Positions 52,186 to 60,702 of a DNA stretch of 64,000 nucleotides are shown here, one piece after another. The position numbers and the translations under genes are program-made. The stretch covers positions 1-64,000 of the forward strand of contig JARBUI010000018.1 of assembly GCA_029239755.1 (NCBI GenBank), in the 5' to 3' direction. How positions within the stretch are numbered: position 1 is the first letter of the stretch; the number at the start of each line of letters is the position of its first letter. The DNA comes from Clostridia bacterium (lineage in GTDB: Bacteria > Bacillota > Clostridia > Lachnospirales > Cellulosilyticaceae). The notes under the pieces were generated by a model. The model did no database searches. It was given only the letters and a program-made list of their open reading frames with translations, and had not been told where the DNA came from.

Positions 52186-53205
52186 CTATTTATATTTAAA
52201 AAAATGATTAGCATGACGTGGTTTAGCAGGCGCTGCAAAAAAGTTCTGGGCAGCTAGATACCCTTGGCGGTATAAAAAGTCATAAGTTGAATCACCGGTC
52301 ACTATATTAAAATCTGTAGAGGAGACATCTTTTGTCTCTATTTGAATGCTGCGTGCCATATCTTCAGGATTATTAAGGTAGACCTCGAGCTGGGCATCAA
52401 GTGTGCAGGCTAAAACATTAGTAATAAAGTCAACTAAGTTATTAATAGGCTGAGGGCTGCGGTCACTTTTAAACATGCCTCCCAGCGTTTTTTCAGGAGG
52501 ATCTTCTTTATCAAAAAGGTTAATAGGATAGTTATACATCACTGCCCCATCTGAAAAGAAATTTGTTACATCAGATTCTCTTTCTGTACGGAATGAAGTT
52601 TTAACAGATTCAAAAAAAAGAGGAATAGACATAGAAATTCTAACAGCTTCAGCTACTTCCATATCAGGAGTATTTTCATAACAGAAAACACGGGAAATAC
52701 GATTTGAGATATCTGTTCCTACTACATATAGATCCCGGAAGGGATGGTTATGTTTGTGAAGAGAATCATCTTTAAAATCTGCGAAAGTATAGGGAGGGAG
52801 CTTTTTGCTCCAGTCAAACTGAGAGGCTATTTGCTCTTTTATCCAGGTGTAGCAGTACTCTGATGAATACCACCCATATTGTGTAATAAGCCTATAAACA
52901 CAATCAATATCTCCAAAAAGCTTATTAAGGCTCACTTTTATAGCTGCTGGTATAATTTTAGGGCCAAGCAGTTCCCCTCTGCCTAAAAATTTATTATACT
53001 CCAGAGAGTTTACAATAGCGACAGTGTCCTTAAAGGAAAGATTAAAGCTAATAATACAAGCGGTTATAGCACCAGCAGAGGTACCCGCCACTCTTGTTAT
53101 GCTCTCTAATAGATCATTATGGTATAAGTAATCGAGCATACCAAGATAAGCTATCCCCCAAACACCGCCTCCTTCAAACACCATATTTTTAAAAGTGTTT
53201 TTCAA
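52186..53205 (-). CDS. Patatin-like phospholipase
   Basis: A 339-residue lipid acyl hydrolase. Oxyanion motif EGGGVWG near 11-17, nucleophile Ser43 in GTSAGA, and the catalytic Asp in FSDGAVMYNYP near 220. No signal peptide, so it acts in the cytoplasm or on the inner leaflet. The best start is TTG 53205 with GAGGTGG in front; GTG 53214 overlaps that site. It stands alone. Its physiological substrate is unknown. Confidence 0.88.
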   Translation of the reverse strand: MKNTFKNMVFEGGGVWGIAYLGMLDYLYHNDLLESITRVAGTSAGAITACIISFNLSFKDTVAIVNSLEYNKFLGRGELLGPKIIPAAIKVSLNKLFGDIDCVYRLITQYGWYSSEYCYTWIKEQIASQFDWSKKLPPYTFADFKDDSLHKHNHPFRDLYVVGTDISNRISRVFCYENTPDMEVAEAVRISMSIPLFFESVKTSFRTERESDVTNFFSDGAVMYNYPINLFDKEDPPEKTLGGMFKSDRSPQPINNLVDFITNVLACTLDAQLEVYLNNPEDMARSIQIETKDVSSTDFNIVTGDSTYDFLYRQGYLAAQNFFAAPAKPRHANHFFKYK

Positions 53206-53290
53206 TGAAACCACCTCATTACTTAAATCTAGTTTAATATATTCGCAGATAAAAATAATTATTCGATGGTATTTAAGCCTTTCTTAATCA

Positions 53291-53626
53291 TCACTCTCTG
53301 ATAAATTTTAAATAGTCGATGCCCCATTCATACATCTTATCTATAACGGGTAAAAACTGCTCACCCATATCTGTAAGAGAATATTCAACTTTTGGAGGGA
53401 CAACTTTGTAAACTTCTCTATGGACAAGGCCGTCTTGTTCAAGCTCTCTAAGCTGCTGAGTCAAATAACCTTGTCTTATATCAGGCAGCATACGATGCAG
53501 CTCATTAAATCGTTTTACACCATCTTTCAAGATGAAGAGGATCATAAGTTTCCACTTGCCTTGTATAACATTTTGAGTAATACCTACAGGACACTTAATA
53601 TCAAATAATTCCTTTCTAAACGCCAT
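53291..53626 (-). CDS. HxlR family transcriptional regulator
   Basis: A 111-residue winged-helix regulator. The family-typical Cys12 (FDIKCPVG) precedes [20 protein letters not shown] and [20 protein letters not shown], then [12 protein letters not shown]. Some members sense electrophiles or oxidants through this cysteine. AGGAGG sits before ATG 53626. It is divergent from the flavin-binding protein gene at 53764, its likely target, with a 137-base intergenic region. Confidence 0.92.
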   Translation of the reverse strand: MAFRKELFDIKCPVGITQNVIQGKWKLMILFILKDGVKRFNELHRMLPDIRQGYLTQQLRELEQDGLVHREVYKVVPPKVEYSLTDMGEQFLPVIDKMYEWGIDYLKFIRE

Positions 53627-53763
53627 ATAAATCCTCCTTAATAGTACGATTTTTTGTACTATGTACAAAAAATTATAGTACTTGTATAAAAGTGAGTTAT
53701 TGAATATGATTATACTAAGTTATAACAAATATATCAAATTTAAATAGCAAAGGAAGTTTTAAT

Positions 53764-54165
53764 ATGGAAAGGATATTGAAATTTTTAAGAGAGAACAATA
53801 GTGGGGCTTTGGCAACAGTTGATAATGGCAAACCAAGGGTAAGACCTTGGGGATTCATGATGGAGGAAGACGGCAAGTTTTATTTTTGTACTGCTAATAC
53901 AAAAGATGCATACAAACAATTACAACAAAATCCTTATATTGAATTTATGGCTACATCTAGTGCAATGGTGACGGTAAGACTATCAGGGAAAGTAACTTTT
54001 ACACAAGATAGTGTTATAAAAAACAAAGTTCTTGAACAATATGAAATGGTAAAAAAACTATATCAATCTGCGGATAATCCTATTTTCGAAGTTTTTTATA
54101 TTGAGCATGGGGAGGCTATTTTATCAGACTTTTCAGGAAACCCACCAACTGTAGTCAACTTTTAA
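53764..54165 (+). CDS. Pyridoxamine 5'-phosphate oxidase-like FMN-binding protein
   Basis: A 133-residue split-barrel protein. Typical start LKFLRENNSGALATVDNGKP, then RPWGFMMEEDGKFYFCTANT and VRLSGKVTF. Such proteins bind FMN or F420-like cofactors and act in redox or stress responses. The divergent HxlR gene suggests inducible expression. Not a true PdxH (too short, lacks PLP-site residues that I can identify). Confidence 0.85.
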   Translation: MERILKFLRENNSGALATVDNGKPRVRPWGFMMEEDGKFYFCTANTKDAYKQLQQNPYIEFMATSSAMVTVRLSGKVTFTQDSVIKNKVLEQYEMVKKLYQSADNPIFEVFYIEHGEAILSDFSGNPPTVVNF

Positions 54166-54174
54166 CTAAAAAGA

Positions 54175-54215
54175 GCAACCTCTGCCTACCTAAAGATAAG
54201 GTAGGCAGAGGTTGC
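54175..54215. terminator. Bidirectional terminator
   Basis: 17-bp perfect stem (54175-54191 with 54199-54215) between the convergent FMN-binding protein and gpx genes. Confidence 0.85.
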
Positions 54216-54237
54216 TTTATATTTTGCTTAAAATAAA

Positions 54238-54792
54238 TTACAGCTGCTGTAGAAGTCTTTTAATATCATCTTCCATATCTAGCGGAGAGGTAGTAGGTTC
54301 ATATCTGCCTACTATATTGCCGTTCTGGTCTATAAGAAACTTTGTGAAGTTCCATTTAATAGAGTCATCTATCAGAAACTCAGGATGTTTTTCCTGAAGC
54401 AGGCTTTGCAGAATCTTACCAATAGGATGATTTAAATCAAAGCCTTTAAAAGGTGCGTTTTCTATTAAATATTTAAATAAAGGATGAGCGTTTTCTTCGC
54501 GTACATCTACTTTTTCAAATAACTGAAATGAAACACCATAGTTTATAGTGCAAAAGGTTTGAACTTCTTCATTAGCCCCAGGTTCTTGTCCTTCAAATTG
54601 GTTGCAAGGGAATCCTAAGATTTCAAGGCCGGCATCTTGATACTCCTCGTAGAGTTTTTGCAGGTCTTCATATTGTGGAGTAAAACCACATTTGCTGGCA
54701 GTGTTAGCGATAATAAGAACCTTCCCTTTATATTTATCAAAATTTATAAGCTGGCCTCCAATAGAAGTTGCACTGAAATCGTATATAGACAT
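54238..54792 (-). CDS. Glutathione peroxidase family thiol peroxidase
   Basis: A 184-residue peroxidase. The peroxidatic Cys35 is in ASKCGFTPQY (cysteine, not selenocysteine), with GFPCNQFEGQEPG near 66-78 and WNFTKFLID near 150 completing the catalytic Gln/Trp/Asn set. A second Cys in GFPCNQF allows a thioredoxin-dependent cycle. ATG 54792 has AAGGAGA upstream. Divergent from the O2/NO-defence cluster, whose role it complements. Confidence 0.93.
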   Translation of the reverse strand: MSIYDFSATSIGGQLINFDKYKGKVLIIANTASKCGFTPQYEDLQKLYEEYQDAGLEILGFPCNQFEGQEPGANEEVQTFCTINYGVSFQLFEKVDVREENAHPLFKYLIENAPFKGFDLNHPIGKILQSLLQEKHPEFLIDDSIKWNFTKFLIDQNGNIVGRYEPTTSPLDMEDDIKRLLQQL

Positions 54793-54968
54793 AATATATT
54801 CTCCTTTCAAATAATTAATTGTGTAAAATTGTATTTTATAAAATTAATATAGCGCACTTCTTAGGATTTGTCAATAATGATTTTAAATGGGGATAACGTA
54901 AGAAATTACGGTAAAACTAATGATGAATAAATGTTAAATATAACTTAATGAAGGAGCATGTGATAACG

Positions 54969-55199
54969 ATGAATTATGGTTCGCAAATTGATGTACGAGA
55001 GATACCAGTTAGAGATAAACACCCAACGATTTTTGGGGCAATTGAAGTACTGGAACAAGGGGAAACACTAGAGCTTATAAATGACCATGACCCTAAACCT
55101 CTGCAATATCAGTTGAAGGCAGAGTTTCCGGAGAAGTTTGAATGGAAGTATCTTGCACAAGGGCCAGATGTATGGCGCGTTGCTATTACAAAAAAATAA
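54969..55199 (+). CDS. DUF2249 (TusA-like) protein
   Basis: A small protein of about 76 residues: IDVREIPVRDKHPTIFGAIE, LELINDHDPKPLQYQL and a C-terminal VWRVAITKK. The DUF2249 fold is related to TusA, but no catalytic CPxP is present. The start is uncertain: AAGGAG lies 12 bases before ATG 54969, three before GTG 54960, and inside the frame starting at ATG 54948. It opens a cluster with the flavodiiron and hemerythrin proteins and usually co-occurs with such genes. CGTAA-N4-TTACG at 54897-54910 may be a regulatory palindrome. Confidence 0.85.
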   Translation: MNYGSQIDVREIPVRDKHPTIFGAIEVLEQGETLELINDHDPKPLQYQLKAEFPEKFEWKYLAQGPDVWRVAITKK

Positions 55200-55220
55200 T
55201 ATGTTATATGGAGGATTAAT

Positions 55221-56411
55221 GTGAAAAAGCTAAAAGATAATGTGTTCTGGGTAGGCGCTGCAGACTGGGAAGTAAGGCATTTCCACGGAAATGAACTTTC
55301 TACTCACAGAGGAACCAGCTATAACAGTTACTTAGTAAAGGATGAGAAGACTGTACTTATAGATACTGTATGGGAACCTTTAACAGAGAGATTTTTAGAA
55401 AACCTAAAAGACATAGTAGATATCAGTCAAATAGACTATGTAGTAGTTAATCATGCAGAGCCAGATCATTCAGGGGCCCTGCCAACTATTATGGAATATA
55501 TTCCAAATGCCACAGTCATTGTATCTAAAAAAGGTGAGGAAAGTGTAAAAAGACATTACTACAAAGAATGGAATTTTAAAGTTGTTTCTACAGGAGATAA
55601 GATTAACATTGGTAAGAATGACTTGATATTTGTTGAAGCACCTATGCTCCACTGGCCAGACAGTATGTTTACGTACCTTACAGGCGAAAATATACTGTTT
55701 TCAAACGATGCGTTTGGGCAGCATTTTGCTTCACCAGGACTGTTTAATGATGAAGTAGATGACTGTGAAGTTTATCAAGAAGCGTTAAAGTATTATGCGA
55801 ATATCCTGACCCCTTTTAGTAAGTTTGTAACTAAAAAGATAGCTGAACTTAAGGGTTTTGGGCTTCCAGTAGATATGATTGCTCCTGCGCACGGTGTCAT
55901 ATGGAGAAAAGACCCTATGCAGATTGTGAGTCTCTATGATGAATGGGCAACCGGCAGGTCAGAAAATAGTGTGGTTATTATCTACAATTCAATGTGGGGA
56001 GCAACACACAAAATGGCTGATTTTATAGCCAAAGGAATTGCCGAGGCAGGAGTATCCTATAAGCTCTTTAATAGTGCAACGGCAGATAAAAATGATATAT
56101 TAGCAGAGGTTTTTAAAGCAAAAGGGATTATATTAGGCTCATCCACTGTTAATAATGGTTATTTGCCTTCTTTAAGTCCTATTATAGACGAATTAATGGG
56201 ACTTAAGTTTATAGGCAAGGTAGGAGCTGCCTTTGGAAGCTATGGTTGGAGCGGTGAATCCCCTAAGCTTCTGGAAGAACATTTAGCTAAAGCAAAAGTT
56301 AAAGTGCTGCAAGAAGGCCTAAAAGCAAAATATATGCCTGACGATAAAGAACTCACAGCATGTATTCATTTCGGGAAAGCATTTGCAGAAAAAATGCTGA
56401 GCGAGGCTTAG
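55221..56411 (+). CDS. fprA: Flavodiiron protein (FprA, A-type flavoprotein)
   Basis: A 396-residue O2 and/or NO reductase. N-terminal metallo-beta-lactamase domain with diiron ligands HAEPDH at 78-83, LHWPDSMF near 146 (His) and SNDAFGQHF near 160, and C-terminal flavodoxin domain (VVIIYNSMWGATHKMADFIA near 252). GTG 55221 has GGAGG upstream. Reduces O2 to water or NO to N2O with electrons from rubredoxin or an NADH:flavin partner not encoded here. Confidence 0.95.
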   Translation: MKKLKDNVFWVGAADWEVRHFHGNELSTHRGTSYNSYLVKDEKTVLIDTVWEPLTERFLENLKDIVDISQIDYVVVNHAEPDHSGALPTIMEYIPNATVIVSKKGEESVKRHYYKEWNFKVVSTGDKINIGKNDLIFVEAPMLHWPDSMFTYLTGENILFSNDAFGQHFASPGLFNDEVDDCEVYQEALKYYANILTPFSKFVTKKIAELKGFGLPVDMIAPAHGVIWRKDPMQIVSLYDEWATGRSENSVVIIYNSMWGATHKMADFIAKGIAEAGVSYKLFNSATADKNDILAEVFKAKGIILGSSTVNNGYLPSLSPIIDELMGLKFIGKVGAAFGSYGWSGESPKLLEEHLAKAKVKVLQEGLKAKYMPDDKELTACIHFGKAFAEKMLSEA

Positions 56412-56444
56412 TGAAGGATTATTAAATCATGAGGAAGTGAAAAG

Positions 56445-57686
56445 ATGAGTGAACTCATTAATAACCGTGAGTTTAGACAAGAAGAGCTCAAAAGGCTCAT
56501 AAAACAGCTTCATGAAGGTAAAAGCGTTGATGAAGTTAAAGAAGCTTTTGGAGAACTTATTAAAGGGGTTTCGCCTACGGAAATATCAGAAATGGAACAG
56601 GCTCTTATATCAGAAGGAATGCCTATAGAAGAAGTTCAAAGGCTCTGTGACGTTCATGCAGCAGTTTTTAAAGGATCAATAGAAGAAATTCATAGGTCAA
56701 AGGATCCAAAAGATATTAAAGGCCATCCTGTACAAACATTTTATTTGGAGAACAGGGCTCTCGAAAAGCTTATAGAAGACAGAATCTATCCGAGTTTAGA
56801 AGTCTTTGAAAAGGAAAACACAGAAGATAGTAAATGGAGCCTCTTAGAGGAACTTAATTTGCTTTCTGATATTGATAAGCACTACAAAAGAAAAGAAAAT
56901 CTGCTCTTTCCTTTTATGGAGAAGTATGGCATTGTTGCGCCTCCTAAAGTTATGTGGGGGGTGGATGATGAGATTAGAGCATCCATCAAGTCTGTTAAAG
57001 AGATGTTAAAAAATAAAAATGAGATCAGCAGAGAAAAAGTAATAAGTTTAGCAAAAGAAACACTTACTAGGATCAAAGAGATGATCTTTAAAGAAGAAAA
57101 TATTCTTTTGCCTATGGTTATAGAGACTTTATCCGAGGATGAGTGGAAGGTTGTTGAAGAGGATAGTGATGAGATAGGCTATTCTTTAATAGAACCTGAG
57201 GGTAAATGGCAGCCAGAAAAAGGGAATACGGTAAAAGAAGCAATTATTGCATCTAACGGATCAGGTGATAATTCTGCTGATAAAGGCACTATTCATTTTG
57301 ATACAGGCATTCTAAAAATAGAAGAGATAGGATCACTCCTTAATACTTTACCTCTTGATATCACTTTTGTTGATAAAGACGGTATAGTTAAATATTTTTC
57401 ACAAGGAAAAGAACGTATTTTTCCTAGAACCAAATCTGTTATTGGAAGAGAAGTTGGTAACTGTCATCCGCCTGCTAGTGTTCATATCGTTGAGCAAATT
57501 GTGGAAGATCTTAAGTCAGGTAAAAAAGATCACGAAGATTTTTGGATCAAAATGGGTGATAAATTTGTGTATATAAGATATTTTGCTGTAAGAGATAAGA
57601 GTGGGAAGTTTTTAGGAACACTTGAAGTCACTCAAGATATTAGATCAATCCAAGAACTTGAAGGAGAGAAAAGGCTTATGTCATAG
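56445..57686 (+). CDS. DUF438-hemerythrin-PAS protein
   Basis: A 413-residue soluble protein in three parts: DUF438 (10-85, RQEELKRLIKQLHEGKSVDE), a hemerythrin-like four-helix domain (about 90-235, with HPVQTFYLENRALEKLIEDR and DKHYKRKENLLFPFM and FKEENILLPMV), and PAS (290-410, DITFVDKDGIVKYFSQGKER). Conserved His and Glu could hold a diiron site sensing O2 or NO; the PAS pocket has a CHPP motif. It probably senses or buffers reactive gases for the cluster. Starts 33 bases after fprA. Confidence 0.9.
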   Translation: MSELINNREFRQEELKRLIKQLHEGKSVDEVKEAFGELIKGVSPTEISEMEQALISEGMPIEEVQRLCDVHAAVFKGSIEEIHRSKDPKDIKGHPVQTFYLENRALEKLIEDRIYPSLEVFEKENTEDSKWSLLEELNLLSDIDKHYKRKENLLFPFMEKYGIVAPPKVMWGVDDEIRASIKSVKEMLKNKNEISREKVISLAKETLTRIKEMIFKEENILLPMVIETLSEDEWKVVEEDSDEIGYSLIEPEGKWQPEKGNTVKEAIIASNGSGDNSADKGTIHFDTGILKIEEIGSLLNTLPLDITFVDKDGIVKYFSQGKERIFPRTKSVIGREVGNCHPPASVHIVEQIVEDLKSGKKDHEDFWIKMGDKFVYIRYFAVRDKSGKFLGTLEVTQDIRSIQELEGEKRLMS

Positions 57687-57707
57687 AATATAAAAAATTT
57701 AATTTTT

Positions 57708-57750
57708 GTACCCATGGGTACATATAAGTTTAAAATCTATGGCTATAATA
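57708..57750 (+). promoter_or_regulatory. Internal promoter with perfect operator palindrome
   Basis: Perfect 16-bp palindrome TGTACCCATGGGTACA (57708-57723) ahead of a -10 TATAAT (57745-57750) with no good -35 box. The palindrome centre would be about 41.5 bases upstream of a start near 57757, where CRP/FNR-type activators bind. Confidence 0.5.
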
Positions 57751-57816
57751 GGCTTATCAGATTAAAAAATTAAATCTCAATCAAAATTATATAAAATAAA
57801 CGGAGGTAAAGTAAAT

Positions 57817-58023
57817 ATGAAACTTTCAAATGATATTACAATTGGCGAGATTATCAGAAATTATCCAAATGCAGTTAAAACACTAGGCAGCTTTGGAATG
57901 GGATGTGTAGGTTGTCCATCAGCTCAGGCAGAAACTCTTGAAGAGGCTTGCCAAGTACATGGCATAAATGTAGAAGATGTTATGAGAGCTATTAGAGAGA
58001 CTGTAGGAGAAGCTATTAAATAA
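57817..58023 (+). CDS. DUF1858 CxxC protein (ScdA_N-like)
   Basis: A 68-residue all-helical domain: DITIGEIIRNYPNAVKTLGS then GMGCVGCPSAQAETLEEAC. DUF1858 is close to the N-terminal domain of the RIC/ScdA/YtfE iron-cluster repair proteins, and its CxxC may bind or deliver a ligand. GGAGG stands upstream. It is followed by an unknown protein and a hemerythrin, so the parts of a RIC-like protein seem to be encoded separately (inference). Confidence 0.9.
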   Translation: MKLSNDITIGEIIRNYPNAVKTLGSFGMGCVGCPSAQAETLEEACQVHGINVEDVMRAIRETVGEAIK

Positions 58024-58042
58024 TTGAAAAGGGGGATTTAGA

Positions 58043-58669
58043 ATGAGTGCATTTTTAGGAAGAATACATTACTGGTTATATAATAAAGTTTTATGGCATG
58101 AAGAATTACTGGAAGAAATAATGAGTTACGCAATATCAAAAGGGATACCGGCTGAAGAAATGAAGTCAAGTATTTATGAAAAGTATGGTTATCCAGACAA
58201 TAAGCCACTTGAAGAGATTATAGACCATGGAAATATTCATGGATGGCTGCAATCAAAAATTCAAAGCGTTGAGTATCGAATAGCAGCAGTTGTTACAGGA
58301 CTTATTAATAAGCATCAAGTGACAATAGGAGAAATTTCAGAGCTTTACAAGCATAATGGAACTAGAGCAGCCGATTTAGTTGATGTAGAAGTGACTGCTC
58401 CCAGGGACTTATTTACAGCAGTTTTTGATTTTATGCTGGCTGGAATGCCTTGTGACAGAGTGCATGAAACGGTTATGGATTCAGAAACAGAGTTTACATG
58501 GCAGACGACCGCTTGCCTTCATAAGGAATATTGGGATGCTATAGGCGGAGATGTTAATAACTATTATTTGCTGCAGGATGCATGGATATCTGGTTTTGTT
58601 AAAGGAATAGATTCAAATTATTCCTTTGTACGCAGTGCCAGTGGGCTAAGTTCCATTAGAAAGGGGTAA
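58043..58669 (+). CDS. Uncharacterised protein of the hemerythrin cluster
   Basis: A 208-residue protein with no signal peptide or membrane helix that I do not recognise. It is helical and rich in His and Trp (RIHYWLYNKVLWHEELLEEI near 7-26, DHGNIHGWLQSKIQSVEYRI near 62-81, then two Cys in PCDRV and TACLH). The His/Glu spacing would suit metal binding, perhaps a divergent hemerythrin-like or heme fold. AAAGGGGG lies upstream. Tight linkage between DUF1858 (19 bases) and hemerythrin (4 bases) implies that the three act together. Confidence 0.6.
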   Translation: MSAFLGRIHYWLYNKVLWHEELLEEIMSYAISKGIPAEEMKSSIYEKYGYPDNKPLEEIIDHGNIHGWLQSKIQSVEYRIAAVVTGLINKHQVTIGEISELYKHNGTRAADLVDVEVTAPRDLFTAVFDFMLAGMPCDRVHETVMDSETEFTWQTTACLHKEYWDAIGGDVNNYYLLQDAWISGFVKGIDSNYSFVRSASGLSSIRKG

Positions 58670-58673
58670 GCAT

Positions 58674-59231
58674 ATGGATGGTATCTTATTGATGGTTGAG
58701 GAACATAAATATATTAAAAGGATGCTCATGGTTATCAGGAAAGCTAGCTATGGTTTATTAAAAGGAAAAGATATAGATTATGATGACTTTGCTAAAATGA
58801 TAGACTTTGTAAGAAGTTATGCAGATACCCATCACCATGGCAAGGAAGAAAAAATGCTCTTTAATAGAATGATTGACGAAATGGGAGGAGCAGCAGAAAA
58901 ACTTGTGCGTTTTGGTATGTTGGTAGAGCACGATATGGGTAGGCTGCATATGAAAGAGCTGGAAGAGGCTCTGCAAAAAGTAAAAGAGGGCGATGATGAA
59001 GCTAAAATAGATGTTATTGCAAATGCAGTGTCTTATGCAAACCTTCTTAATAGACATATTGATAAGGAAGATAATCTTGTTTATCCCTTTGCAGAAAAAG
59101 GATTAGCAAGGGCAACACTGGACAAGATTAACGAAGAATGCGAAACATTTGAAAAAACGATGGAAGAGCAAAGTGTTCAAAAAAGATATCTAGAAGTATT
59201 GGAAGAACTTGAGAGTAAATACGTGAAATAA
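58674..59231 (+). CDS. Hemerythrin-domain protein
   Basis: A 185-residue four-helix hemerythrin. Ligand motifs: LMVEEHKYIKRML near 6 (His11), DTHHHGKEEKMLF near 51 (HHxxxE), LVEHDMGRLHM near 83 (HD) and NRHIDKEDNLVYPF near 124 (HxxxE). Binds O2 or NO at a diiron centre, or donates iron to damaged clusters as in YtfE. It is last in the cluster, four bases after the unknown gene, and ahead of a strong terminator. Confidence 0.93.
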   Translation: MDGILLMVEEHKYIKRMLMVIRKASYGLLKGKDIDYDDFAKMIDFVRSYADTHHHGKEEKMLFNRMIDEMGGAAEKLVRFGMLVEHDMGRLHMKELEEALQKVKEGDDEAKIDVIANAVSYANLLNRHIDKEDNLVYPFAEKGLARATLDKINEECETFEKTMEEQSVQKRYLEVLEELESKYVK

Positions 59232-59268
59232 CCCCCCCATTTCCGTTTAAACTCTCGTTCCTATAAAT

Positions 59269-59314
59269 AAGAGGTTGTTCGAAAAAGTTAAATGACTTTT
59301 TCGAACAACCTCTT
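59269..59314. terminator. Bidirectional terminator
   Basis: 20-bp perfect stem (59269-59288 with 59295-59314) between the convergent hemerythrin and asd genes. Confidence 0.88.
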
Positions 59315-59373
59315 TTATTATGAAACAGGGAAATGCATTTTGCCCGTTTTTTGTAATCCAAGCCTTAGTTTGA

Positions 59374-60459
59374 TTATTTGCTTGTAATATAGCCTTCTGC
59401 TTTTAAAAGTTCTGCAATAAGTACAGCGCCGCCAGCAGCACCTCTTACTGTATTGTGTGAAAGTCCCACAAATTTATAGTCATAGAGAGAATCCTCACGA
59501 AGTCTGCCTACTGTAATACCCATACCATTTTCAGCGTCACGGTCTAACTTAGTTTGTGGTCTGTTGTCTTCTTCAAAGTATTTGATGAATTGTTTTGGAG
59601 CACTTGGAAGTTCAAGTGTTTGTGGCTTACCTTTATAGTTTGCCCAAGCCTCGAGGATTTGTTCTTTAGATGGTTTGTTTTTAAAGGAAACAAATACAGT
59701 TGCTAAGTGGCCATCTGTTACAGGTACACGAATGCATTGTGTTGTAATCATTGGAGTTTGTGCTTTAACAATCTCTCCATTCTTCACTTCTCCCCAAATT
59801 CTAAGAGGCTCTTGCTCGCTTTTTTCTTCTTCGCCGCCAATATAAGGAATAACGTTATCTATCATTTCTGGCCAATCCGTAAAGTTTTTGCCGGCACCAG
59901 AGATTGCTTGATAAGTAGAAGCAACTACTGTTGTAGGCTCAAACTCCATTAATGCTGAAAGCATTGGTACATAACTTTGAATAGAGCAGTTTGGTTTTAC
60001 TGCAATAAAGCCTTTTGTTGTACCGAGTCTTTTTCTTTGGTCTGCAATAACTTCTAAATGACTGTCATTGATTTCTGGAATAACCATAGGCACATCAGGG
60101 GTCCATCTATGTGCAGAGTTGTTAGAAACAACTGGTGTTTCAGCCTTTGCATAAGCTTCTTCAAGAGCTTTAATTTCATCTTTTTTCATATCAACAGCGC
60201 AGAAAACGAAGTCTACATCAGAAGCAACTTCTTCAACATTTGCTGCATCTTTTACAACTAACTTTTTAATAGCTTCTGGAATAGGAGTATTCATCTTCCA
60301 TCTGTTAGCTACAGCTTCTTCATATGTTCTGCCAGCAGAGTTTTTACTAGCAGCAATAACTTTTACTTCGAAATAAGGATGGCCATCAAGTAGTGTCACA
60401 AAACGTTGACCTACCATTCCAGTACCACCAACGATACCAACTTTTAATTTATTCATCAT
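59374..60459 (-). CDS. asd: Aspartate-semialdehyde dehydrogenase, archaeal/fungal-type
   Basis: NADP-dependent reduction of aspartyl phosphate to the semialdehyde, for lysine, threonine and methionine. 361 residues. Rossmann start KLKVGIVGGTGMVGQRFVTL, catalytic Cys in VKPNCSIQSYVP near 162, and CIRVPVTDGHLATVFVSF near 244. The type resembles the archaeal/fungal branch rather than the E. coli enzyme. ATG 60459 follows AAAGGTGG; ATG 60456 is the alternative. Feeds the DapF/DapL pathway at 10 kb. Confidence 0.95.
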   Translation of the reverse strand: MMNKLKVGIVGGTGMVGQRFVTLLDGHPYFEVKVIAASKNSAGRTYEEAVANRWKMNTPIPEAIKKLVVKDAANVEEVASDVDFVFCAVDMKKDEIKALEEAYAKAETPVVSNNSAHRWTPDVPMVIPEINDSHLEVIADQRKRLGTTKGFIAVKPNCSIQSYVPMLSALMEFEPTTVVASTYQAISGAGKNFTDWPEMIDNVIPYIGGEEEKSEQEPLRIWGEVKNGEIVKAQTPMITTQCIRVPVTDGHLATVFVSFKNKPSKEQILEAWANYKGKPQTLELPSAPKQFIKYFEEDNRPQTKLDRDAENGMGITVGRLREDSLYDYKFVGLSHNTVRGAAGGAVLIAELLKAEGYITSK

Positions 60460-60702
60460 GTTACCACCTTTGCCCTTTATTTTCATGTGTTATTTTATTT
60501 TACTCATTAAATTTAAAAAATACAATATATTATATGATTTTTTCATATAATTACCAAAGAATTTTTGCATAAATATAAAATACTAGTTATTTTAATGCAA
60601 ATAGATAGAGAAAGTCTAGAGAACCCTTTTGATTATCTCACATATTATATTACAGAGAGTAATGTGGATAAGCAGGGGGTTCAAATGAAAGGGGGAATAA
60701 GG

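Noticed and set aside
54238..54792. Selenocysteine form of glutathione peroxidase
   Set aside because: The catalytic codon is TGC/TGT (Cys), not TGA.
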